NCBI GenBank assembly: GCA_964578975.1
Contig: CAZOFA010000044.1
Location: forward strand, 1 to 18,738
Reading direction: 5' to 3'
Length of the DNA: 18,738 nucleotides
From: CAYRUP01 sp964578975
GTDB taxonomy: Bacteria; Pseudomonadota; Gammaproteobacteria; DSM-16500
A program made the position numbers and the translations under genes. The notes below the pieces were generated by a model. It was not told the DNA's origin. It ran no database searches and saw nothing but the letters and a program-made list of their open reading frames with translations. Below are positions 1-5,917 of the stretch, piece after piece. How positions within the stretch are numbered: position 1 is the stretch's first letter; every line of letters begins with the position of its first letter.

Positions 1-55
1 AGGACACTGCCCTTTCACGGCGGTAACAGGGGTTCGAATCCCCTTGGGGACGCCA
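1..55 (+). tRNA. tRNA-Glu (UUC), 3' part
   Basis: The 5' part of the gene lies outside the window. The visible part has the anticodon stem CTGCC/GGCGG (7-11 with 19-23, one T-G wobble) closing a seven-base loop with anticodon TTC at 14-16. It is followed by a T-arm with GGTTCGAATCC and the 3' acceptor strand with an encoded CCA at 53-55. The T-arm and anticodon arm closely match bacterial tRNA-Glu as I know it from E. coli. Confidence 0.95.
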
Positions 56-176
56 GTTAATAGGCTAAATTGGCGGATCAAGTTTAACTTCTTAGTCAGC
101 TTTTAGTTAACCAGTTTTTAATTTTAGAATTTTTAATACCAATATCGCGTTTTTTGTAGGTATGTTATAATTCATA

Positions 177-237
177 TGTATCATCCCAAGAGGGTTCGCC
201 TTCTTGGACCCGGTTAGTCAGTGCTGCCGGGTTTTTT
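177..237 (+). ncRNA. Two-hairpin unit with U-run: small RNA or tRNA-operon terminator
   Basis: An extended -10 (TGT then TATAAT, 163-171) stands 6-10 bases before a compact double hairpin. The first hairpin (185-206) has a 9-bp stem with one G-T pair and a TTCG tetraloop. The second (208-232) pairs ACCCGG with CCGGGT and runs into six Ts (232-237), a textbook intrinsic terminator. Read alone, this is a short transcript of about 60 nt. Read with the upstream tRNA-Glu, the second hairpin ends the tRNA transcript. No -35 box is clear, but an extended -10 does not need one. I do not recognise a named RNA family. The hairpins are certain from the sequence; an independent RNA is inference. Confidence 0.45.
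208..237 (+). terminator. Intrinsic terminator after tRNA-Glu / candidate sRNA
   Basis: The stem ACCCGG/CCGGGT (208-213 with 227-232) encloses a 13-base loop and is followed directly by a T tract to 237. It would stop transcription leaving tRNA-Glu or starting at the extended -10 at 163-171. Confidence 0.8.
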
Positions 238-297
238 CATTTTTAGGGACTGAATGAAAATAATAAATGAAGCGTGATAAATTAGCTCTCGCTTGAC

Positions 298-720
298 TTA
301 TCCCCACGGACAATCCGTTACCGGTGGAAAATATCCCACGCCGGGAAGATCACAAAAAGAAGTAATTTTATCTCCTGCGAACCATTGGCTCTTGGGGTAG
401 GTCGTCAGCGGATTTTCATAACCGGTTTGGATCGTGGTAATTTCTACCGATTGCATTGGATCATCAACCGTATAATACACACAACTAATGACACCATTGG
501 TCACTTGTTGTTGATTCACATAATTATAAGAAGCACCCCAAAAATCTAACTCTAAATTGGGGGTGGGGGCTGTGACTTTATTAACTGTCACGCGCCAGCC
601 ATTCGGTACAATAAGCTTGCTGTCTGAGCCGACCAGGACTTTAGCGGGGCAAAATTGGCTGGCATACAGTGAGGTTGAAATTCCGAATATGAATAAAAAG
701 AATAGGTTAATCTTTTTCAT
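298..720 (-). CDS. Small exported Cys-containing protein of unknown function
   Basis: This is a 140-residue protein starting at the ATG at 718-720. An open frame continues upstream to 957, but it crosses a repeat element, and the internal Met begins a clean Sec signal peptide, so I take the internal start. The signal peptide is MKKINL plus a Phe/Ile-rich core ending in SLYA, with predicted cleavage after residue 20. The mature part is about 120 residues and has Cys at 24, 80, 123 and 137, enough for two disulfides, so it should fold in the periplasm or outside the cell. It is rich in Thr, Val, Tyr and Gly, suggesting beta structure. The gene diverges from the symporter gene at 1068. I do not recognise it securely; a resemblance to small exported DUF3757-type proteins of Legionella and Coxiella is only an impression. 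Confidence 0.7.
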   Translation of the reverse strand: MKKINLFFLFIFGISTSLYASQFCPAKVLVGSDSKLIVPNGWRVTVNKVTAPTPNLELDFWGASYNYVNQQQVTNGVISCVYYTVDDPMQSVEITTIQTGYENPLTTYPKSQWFAGDKITSFCDLPGVGYFPPVTDCPWG

Positions 721-760
721 GATTACGCTCTTTGACCAAGTTATAATATAAAGTCCATAT

Positions 761-788
761 TTTATACTAATAAATGGTTGAATGTCCA
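761..788 (-). promoter_or_regulatory. Candidate sigma70 promoter of the exported protein gene
   Basis: Read leftward, TGGACA (783-788) and TATAAA (761-766) each match five of six consensus bases and are 16 bp apart. They would start transcription about 30-35 bases before the ATG at 720. The -35 lies on the edge of the inverted repeat at 781-915. Confidence 0.4.
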
Positions 789-915
789 CCGACCACGTCG
801 TACCGCGCTTTATGCGCGGTATCCAGGTGTATCCTCTAGTCATGCTATTTTTAATGGTTAGGCAATTCTGGGTGCCGCGCATAAATCGCGGTACGACGTG
901 GATGGTTGGGCATTG
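781..915. repeat. Long imperfect inverted repeat between divergent genes
   Basis: Two arms of about 47 bases (781-828 and 869-915) are imperfect reverse complements. They share a core ACGTCGTACCGCG followed by TTTATGCGCGG. Each arm also contains its own small palindrome, CCGCG...CGCGG, so it can fold either as one long hairpin or as two short ones. The 40-base centre is AT-rich. It is the main content of the 347-bp gap at 721-1067. It codes for no transposase and no target duplication is obvious. It may be a MITE- or REP-like element; this type of GTCGTACCGCG repeat looks dispersed, but the other copies would have to lie outside this window. Confidence 0.75.
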
Positions 916-941
916 ACAAGCAATAGTTAATCGCTTACAAG
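913..941 (+). promoter_or_regulatory. Candidate sigma70 promoter toward the symporter gene
   Basis: A perfect -35 TTGACA (913-918) is followed after 17 bp by TACAAG (936-941), four of six matches to the -10 consensus. The -35 sits on the right edge of the inverted repeat at 781-915. The leader to the ATG at 1068 would be about 120 bases and includes a GC-rich mini-hairpin CCGGC/GCCGG at 994-1007 and a long T-rich stretch before the ribosome binding site. Confidence 0.3.
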
Positions 942-1067
942 TAACGTATGAACGCAAAAAACATTTCTTTTACACTTCGCACGACAACGACGGCCGGCCT
1001 CCGCCGGTAATCTCTTTTTGTTTCTAAATTTTATTCTTTTTTTTATCATTCGTGTGAGGATCAAATT

Positions 1068-2234
1068 ATGTTTCGTAAAATGCCTTTTATATTGCTGCTT
1101 GTGATTGCAGCCATTACGCTCCTGAATTCATTTTTAAGTTTAGAAATGAAAGCGCTACTCTATACGTTAAGTCTTTCTATCAAAGCGGTCATCGTTTTTG
1201 CACTTCCTTTCATTATTTTTAGCTTGCTGTTTAAAACTGCGGCCGAATTAGCGCATAAATCCGCGAAAATGTTATTACTCATTTTAGCAGGTATTTGTTG
1301 TTCCAATTTTTTATCGACATCACTAAGTCATTATGTTGGTATTTTTGTGTATCATTTGGATGTGGTCATCAGTCTTCCGCAAAATAAACAAGCGCTCGTG
1401 CCATTATGGGAATTGAATCTGCCAAAAATAATAGCCAATGATAAAGCCATGCTGGCGGGCATTTTGCTAGGGCTTGTTACTTCTTTTTTTAACCCAACGT
1501 TTTCTGCCAAACTTGCTCACCAATTAGATAAATTAATGACTCAATTACTCGGTATAATAATGATGTTTGTGCCAGTATTTGTGGCGGGCTTTGTCGTTAA
1601 ATTAAATTTTGATGGCAATTTAAGTTTGATTATAAAAAATTATGCGCTGGTTTTTGCAGTCATTCTGACCGCGCAATTTTCATATATCACGCTTATTTAT
1701 TTGCTGGTCAATCAAGGCAGATGGAATGCTTTTCTACTCAGTCTTAAAAATATGTTACCCGCTGCCATCGCAGGTTTCAGTACCATGTCCAGTGCTGCTG
1801 CAATGCCATTAACGCTATTAGCTGCCGAAAAAAATGTTAAAAATTCAGATATTGCTAAAGCAAGTATTCCGATGACCGTCAATGTCCATTTGATTGGTGA
1901 TTGTTTTGCAATTCCTATTTTAGCGTTTGCGATCATGAAAAGTTATGGAGTGCCCGAACCACTTTTTATGAGTTATCTCATTTTTACATTTTATTTTGTG
2001 CTCGCTAAGTTTTCCGTCGCAGCAGTCCCTGGTGGCGGTGTGCTTGTGATGTTACCTATTCTGGAAAATTATTTGGGCTTTAATGCTGACATGCTTTCGT
2101 TAATCACCGCGCTTTATATTTTGTTTGATCCAGTGATTACTTCTGCCAATGTGCTTGGGAATGGTGGGTTTGCAATGGTAATTGATAAAGTGCAAAAAAA
2201 CTTAACGAGAAAACTTTCTCTTGAAGCCTCTTGA
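1068..2234 (+). CDS. Dicarboxylate/amino acid:cation symporter (DAACS family)
   Basis: This is a 388-residue inner-membrane transporter of the SDF/GltPh family, which imports acidic or neutral amino acids or C4-dicarboxylates with Na+ or H+. GAGGA at 1056-1060 is seven bases before the ATG. Family landmarks appear in order: the Ser-rich hairpin AGFSTMSSAAAMP (HP1), the TM7 segment PMTVNVHLIGD where relatives have NMDGT, the HP2 tip AVPGGG, and the TM8 segment DPVITSANVLGN where relatives have DRxxTxxNVxGD. The length is slightly below the usual 400-430. Two functional motifs are therefore altered: TM7 NMDGT is not conserved, and the TM8 Arg that selects acidic side chains is absent (Pro after the Asp). 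Substrate and coupling ion cannot be read from the sequence. Import of host amino acids would fit an intracellular life, by inference. Confidence 0.88.
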   Translation: MFRKMPFILLLVIAAITLLNSFLSLEMKALLYTLSLSIKAVIVFALPFIIFSLLFKTAAELAHKSAKMLLLILAGICCSNFLSTSLSHYVGIFVYHLDVVISLPQNKQALVPLWELNLPKIIANDKAMLAGILLGLVTSFFNPTFSAKLAHQLDKLMTQLLGIIMMFVPVFVAGFVVKLNFDGNLSLIIKNYALVFAVILTAQFSYITLIYLLVNQGRWNAFLLSLKNMLPAAIAGFSTMSSAAAMPLTLLAAEKNVKNSDIAKASIPMTVNVHLIGDCFAIPILAFAIMKSYGVPEPLFMSYLIFTFYFVLAKFSVAAVPGGGVLVMLPILENYLGFNADMLSLITALYILFDPVITSANVLGNGGFAMVIDKVQKNLTRKLSLEAS

Positions 2235-2266
2235 ATGTAACAGAAGATAAGCGGAAAAAACGCTAC

Positions 2267-2350
2267 GTCATTGCGAGCGAAGCGAAGCAATCCAGAAAAA
2301 ATAATCAATTTAATATGTTTTCTGGATTGCTTCGTTTCGCTCGCAATGAC
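2267..2350. repeat. Palindromic repeat, copy 1 (bidirectional terminator-like)
   Basis: Arms at 2267-2295 and 2321-2350 pair over about 29 bp: GTCATTGCGAGCG...ATCCAGA with its complement, enclosing an AT-rich loop of about 25 bases. The pairing has one mismatch or G-T position. The seventh/eighth-base variable position is A-T in this copy. The repeat fills the gap between the 3' ends of the symporter gene (+) and the mitochondrial carrier gene (-), stopping eight bases before the latter's stop codon. Similar copies are at 8236-8314 and 9973-10053. Confidence 0.9.
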
Positions 2351-2357
2351 AACTGCT

Positions 2358-3251
2358 TTAGATAGAAGGGCCACTTTTTCTCGGTTGGATAATTTTGTCA
2401 TAGATGTGATTAATACAGGCTTCGAGTCCAAAAAAAGCGGCATATCCGATGGAAGCGATAGATCGAGGGCCCATCCCTTTGCTAAAGGCTCTCATTCCTT
2501 CCTGTTGAAATATTTTATTAGTCACGCTGGGAGCCGTTTCTGGGGAATTGGCTGGAAGAGTCTGTACACGAGTTTTTACCACTTCAACAGGATTTGTTCC
2601 AAGCGTTGCAAGAGTCGCGGCTAATGTTTTTAAAAAAATTTCGTAAATATTAATGCCTTTTTCTTGTTTAGGCTCTGTCAAAACTCCATGGTTGACTGCT
2701 GCAGATTTTAAATGAGCATAGATTAAGCTATTTGTGGATAAAAAAAGTGAGTTACGAAATACAGTAATGGGAAATGCTTTATAGGAACTGGCAAACTGCA
2801 ATGTTTGTTGACCATTTAATCTTGTTTGCCATCGCACTTTTTCAGAGTCTAGTTTGATAAAAAAAATTGCTTCGACGAAACCGGCGGTACATCCACCTAA
2901 TATATCGGAGGTCGCTGTTTTTTTACCCAACAGAGTTGCATACTGATTTTGAATAAAAGGAGTGAGAATCATCAAGCTATTAAATTGACAGACTCTATGC
3001 GCGAAAGCCCAGCGTATCCCTTGATACATGGACTGAACTTGCGCGGAATAACTTTTTTGATAAGCACCACCTAAGACAATTTTACAAAACGAATTAAAAT
3101 CCTTGGCAAAATCAGCATTAAATTGCAGTCTTTTCCCAGCAGTATCGAGAGGATGAAGTAATCCGGCTCTGAGCAACGCAGCGGTGGTTGTTACAAAAAC
3201 TTTTCTAAACGTAACAGGATTCGTTTGTTTTTCATCTGAATTTTCTGGCAT
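2358..3251 (-). CDS. Mitochondrial carrier family protein (LncP-like candidate effector)
   Basis: This 297-residue protein has the three-repeat plan of eukaryotic mitochondrial carriers, about 100 residues per repeat. The repeat signatures Px[DE]xxKx[RK]xQ are visible three times: PLDTAGKRLQ at 34-43 (first Lys replaced), KLDSEKVRWQ at 133-142 (Pro replaced by Lys) and PVEVVKTRVQ at 221-230 (perfect). The third repeat continues with the family's EGxxxFxKG element (251-259) and a PR pair. Such carriers exchange nucleotides, phosphate or metabolites across the mitochondrial inner membrane and are eukaryotic by origin. Bacterial examples are rare; the best known is LncP, a Dot/Icm effector of Legionella that enters host mitochondria. 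By analogy this is probably a secreted effector acquired from a host. The substrate cannot be told. It lies 38 bases downstream of the XRE gene, in the same direction. The ribosome binding site is weak (AAGA). Confidence 0.88.
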   Translation of the reverse strand: MPENSDEKQTNPVTFRKVFVTTTAALLRAGLLHPLDTAGKRLQFNADFAKDFNSFCKIVLGGAYQKSYSAQVQSMYQGIRWAFAHRVCQFNSLMILTPFIQNQYATLLGKKTATSDILGGCTAGFVEAIFFIKLDSEKVRWQTRLNGQQTLQFASSYKAFPITVFRNSLFLSTNSLIYAHLKSAAVNHGVLTEPKQEKGINIYEIFLKTLAATLATLGTNPVEVVKTRVQTLPANSPETAPSVTNKIFQQEGMRAFSKGMGPRSIASIGYAAFFGLEACINHIYDKIIQPRKSGPSI

Positions 3252-3289
3252 GTCGTATCTTACATTGATTGCTTCAAGATCTCAAAAAA

Positions 3290-3559
3290 TTATTTTTGGT
3301 GTTCAAGAGCTGTTTTAATTTTTTTTATAACCTTAGCGGTGACTTTCTTTTGTGCTTCAAGTTTGCTGATGTAAGCTTGGGTTACCTTCATGCGTTTCGC
3401 TAATTCTTGTTGCGTAATTCCAGCATTAATACGACTGAGAGCAACCGGATTATCCACATAATCAGTTAAGTTAAAGGCCACATAGTCTTTATGACTATAT
3501 TTTTTCTTCAAGGCCTTTTCAATTTTATCGCGTAATGCATGATAAATATTGAAAGGCAA
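3290..3559 (-). CDS. XRE/HigA-type antitoxin-like regulator, no ATG start
   Basis: An 89-residue DNA-binding protein if translated from the TTG at 3557-3559. The C-terminal half (about 35-86) is a helix-turn-helix of the XRE/Cro class: ALSRINAGITQQELAKRM, then VTQAYISKLEAQ as the recognition helix, as in type II antitoxins. The frame stays open for about 25 codons upstream, to a stop at 3635-3637. Those codons read QIIKSIDGKAEYVLLP, which looks like the conserved N-terminus of this antitoxin family, yet there is no ATG, GTG or TTG before it. Either a rare start such as ATT is used, or the original start has been lost and a shorter protein is made. No RelE/HigB-like toxin gene adjoins it: the cyclase is upstream and the mitochondrial carrier gene downstream. 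It may be an orphan antitoxin now regulating its neighbours. Confidence 0.72.
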   Translation of the reverse strand: MPFNIYHALRDKIEKALKKKYSHKDYVAFNLTDYVDNPVALSRINAGITQQELAKRMKVTQAYISKLEAQKKVTAKVIKKIKTALEHQK

Positions 3560-3627
3560 TAAGACATATTCGGCTTTACCATCAATTGATTTGATAATTT
3601 GTAAAGCTGGCGGGATGTGGATTATAC

Positions 3628-5733
3628 CTATTTCTCAAATACCTGCCAAACGCCATTCCAGCCCTGTTCAGGTGGAGTTCGTTTAAAATGCTCACAACGA
3701 TGGATAAAAACAGGTGCGACAGTATCATCAGAATAAATCTTCAAACAAATTTTGAAATGCGAAATTGCTTCATCCCAGTGTTGATTTTTATAGGCAGTAA
3801 AACCCGCACTAAATTCCGCCATATATTTTTCCAAATCATACAAAACCTCACTGCGCGTTTCTGCAATGAGTTCATAAATAATATGCGATTCGTGTTTACC
3901 TTTGACGGTGACGCAATCAATCATGCGTAACACAAATTGATTGTTGATTTGTTGATACATTGCATCACTCACAATAATTTGTGTGCCATAAATTTTGTTA
4001 ATGCCTTCTAAACGACTTGCAATGTTCGTCGCATCACCGACCGCCGTATAATTAATACGTTCAGACGAACCCAGATTTCCCACAATCGCTTCACCTAAAT
4101 GAATGCCGATGCGCGTATATAAAATCGGTTTCCCTTCAGTTTTCCACTGCTGATTGATTTGATTAGAACGCGCAATACAACGCAATGCTGCTTTTGCCGC
4201 ATACGCCGCAGGTTCGTCCAATGGTTGTGGTGCGCCCCAAAAAGCCATGATCGCATCGCCAATATATTTATCGATGGTGCCATTGTTCAGCGCAATGATG
4301 CGTGACAATTCATCAAAATAGTGGCAAATATGCGGGGTTAATTCATCCGGATCCATTTCTTCCGCAATCGTAGTAAAATCTTTAATATCAGAAAATAAAA
4401 TGGCTAAAGGAATTTTGATTCCACCAATGCGTGCATCTTCTCCGGTTTCGATGAGTTGCTGCACTAATTTCGAAGGCACATAACGTTGAAAAATGCGTAA
4501 ACCATTTTTCATCGAATACAGCGCATCTGCGATATAATTTATTTCTTTTATCCGTGATGTAATATGCGTTCCATTTTGCAAATCAAAATGTTTGATGCGA
4601 TTAATTTCTGCGGTAATTTTTTTCAAGGGACGAACCAAACGCGTGGTGAGAATAGAAACGAGAATAATTCCCGTCAGTAAAATAAGTAAATTGATCATTA
4701 ATGTGATGAACTGGGTATTATTCAAATCACTGATGAAGTCTTCAGCGGGCGCGACAATTCCAATCATCCATTGATCGTTTCCGAATTTCGCCAAGATTTG
4801 ATAGGTCGCTAAATATTCTTTGTTATTATACTTAAACACAAACGCTGAATTATGCGTTTTAGTGTATTGCGCAAACGATTGAGTCACCCAGGGTGCCGAT
4901 GTTAAGTCGCGCATATAAAAATGTTCTGTGCGGTTATACAGGGTGAGATGAGGAAAAGCGATAATTTTCCCTTCGGTTGACACAATGAAAACTAAACTAT
5001 TTGGGCTCACTTCTGTGTTTTCAACTAAGCGAGTCAGATTATCTAATCTAATTTGTAAATTAACCACACCGGCTAAACTGCCATCTTCGTTAAAAACCGG
5101 CGTGGATACACTAGTCCCTTGAGTGCCTGCCAATTGAAAAATATAAACGCCTTGCCATACCGGTTTTTTTGCTGCAACTGCTGCGCTGTACCAAGGACGT
5201 GTGCGCGGATCGTAACTGAAATCAGTGAGATTTTTCAGTTCGATCATTTTCCCCATTTTATCGTGCATAAATACTTTATGAAAAAATGGTCGTTTTTCGC
5301 GATTAATAATTTCGGTATAAATTTTATTATCTCTTCTTCTTTCCGTAATGATGAAATCACCATGAGTATCGCCCCAAGAAATCGAGCGGATACTGGAAAA
5401 TAAATTCATTTCATTTTCCATAAAATTAGTCGTGTACGAAACGATTTCCGAACTATTATTTAAATCAATCACGCTCAATTTAATTAATTGTGCAATTGAA
5501 TAACTTTTCGTTTCAGCATTTTTAATTTGATTATGAATCTTAGTAAAGGCAGTGATGGACGCTTGTTGCATTAAACTAATGGAAAGACGTTCCATGCTGT
5601 GAATAAAGCGGATTTGGGTAATGGTGATCAGAACCATCATTGAAATGATAAACAATGTCACGAAGATGGCGAGGATACTGAATCTTAGGGTAACGACTAC
5701 TTTTCTAGACCACTTGATGAGAGAATCCAGCAT
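3628..5733 (-). CDS. Membrane-bound class III adenylate/guanylate cyclase with dCache sensor
   Basis: This 701-residue receptor cyclase probably makes cAMP from ATP. Order: TM1 (about 16-40), periplasmic dCache-type sensor (60-330, with RPWYSAAVAAKKPVW at 179-193), TM2 (341-362), HAMP linker (363-415), class III catalytic domain (440-625), and a C-terminal extension ending in GWNGVWQVFEK. The catalytic residues are complete: metal-binding D449 (FSDIKDF) and D493 (IGDAIMAF), the purine-selecting K489, and transition-state N570 and R574 (NIASRLE). The second base-selecting position is T563 instead of Asp, as in class IIIb cyclases such as soluble AC and cyanobacterial CyaC, which respond to bicarbonate. 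K plus T favours ATP over GTP. AAGGA lies seven bases before the ATG. The XRE and carrier genes follow in the same direction. The sensor ligand is unknown; dCache domains often bind amino acids or other small metabolites. Confidence 0.93.
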   Translation of the reverse strand: MLDSLIKWSRKVVVTLRFSILAIFVTLFIISMMVLITITQIRFIHSMERLSISLMQQASITAFTKIHNQIKNAETKSYSIAQLIKLSVIDLNNSSEIVSYTTNFMENEMNLFSSIRSISWGDTHGDFIITERRRDNKIYTEIINREKRPFFHKVFMHDKMGKMIELKNLTDFSYDPRTRPWYSAAVAAKKPVWQGVYIFQLAGTQGTSVSTPVFNEDGSLAGVVNLQIRLDNLTRLVENTEVSPNSLVFIVSTEGKIIAFPHLTLYNRTEHFYMRDLTSAPWVTQSFAQYTKTHNSAFVFKYNNKEYLATYQILAKFGNDQWMIGIVAPAEDFISDLNNTQFITLMINLLILLTGIILVSILTTRLVRPLKKITAEINRIKHFDLQNGTHITSRIKEINYIADALYSMKNGLRIFQRYVPSKLVQQLIETGEDARIGGIKIPLAILFSDIKDFTTIAEEMDPDELTPHICHYFDELSRIIALNNGTIDKYIGDAIMAFWGAPQPLDEPAAYAAKAALRCIARSNQINQQWKTEGKPILYTRIGIHLGEAIVGNLGSSERINYTAVGDATNIASRLEGINKIYGTQIIVSDAMYQQINNQFVLRMIDCVTVKGKHESHIIYELIAETRSEVLYDLEKYMAEFSAGFTAYKNQHWDEAISHFKICLKIYSDDTVAPVFIHRCEHFKRTPPEQGWNGVWQVFEK

Positions 5734-5826
5734 CGTTCATCCTTAATGTCTTCAATCAATGACATTTATTCATTATAAATCAAAGCGAATTGGTTTATCT
5801 CGATGGAGTGTGAATAGCACATTTTA

Positions 5827-5841
5827 TTAAGATATCGTTAA
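5827..5841 (+). promoter_or_regulatory. PmrA-like box before the 743-residue gene
   Basis: Two TTAA cores (5827-5830 and 5838-5841) in the context ATTAAGATa tc GTTAAGAAT stand exactly 11 bp apart. This is the spacing of the Legionella PmrA box as I remember it, CTTAATATT-N2-CTTAATATT. A possible -10, TAAACT (5853-5858), starts 15 bases after the second core. The same geometry occurs at 15212-15231 before another unknown gene. It lies in the divergent gap with the cyclase gene (5734-5917). The match is partial: the cores are exact but the flanks are not. Confidence 0.4.
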
Positions 5842-5917
5842 GAATTGTTTGATAAACTGGGTAAATATAAATACAATTCAGTAAGTTATGGTAAATTAAT
5901 TTCACGCCGGAGTGCGC

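Noticed and set aside
1..300. tRNA-Glu as attachment site of an integrated island
   Set aside because: I found no second copy of the tRNA 3' end, no integrase and no phage gene in the window.
721..957. N-terminal extension of 79 residues upstream of the exported protein at 298-720
   Set aside because: It runs through the inverted repeat at 781-915 and has no signal or domain. The internal ATG at 720 starts a clear signal peptide and has a promoter upstream.
994..1020. GC-rich mini-hairpin CCGGC/GCCGG followed by T-rich DNA as a terminator
   Set aside because: The stem has only five pairs and the T run is interrupted and not adjacent. No gene upstream on the + strand needs it.
2271..2624. 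Open frames over palindrome copy 1 (also 2114-2443 on the other strand)
   Set aside because: Their sequence is read from the repeat plus antisense of the mitochondrial carrier gene. No ribosome binding site or protein-like composition supports them.
3628..5733. Diguanylate cyclase or sensor histidine kinase instead of nucleotidyl cyclase
   Set aside because: There is no GGDEF motif, H-box or HATPase domain. The class III catalytic residues are complete.
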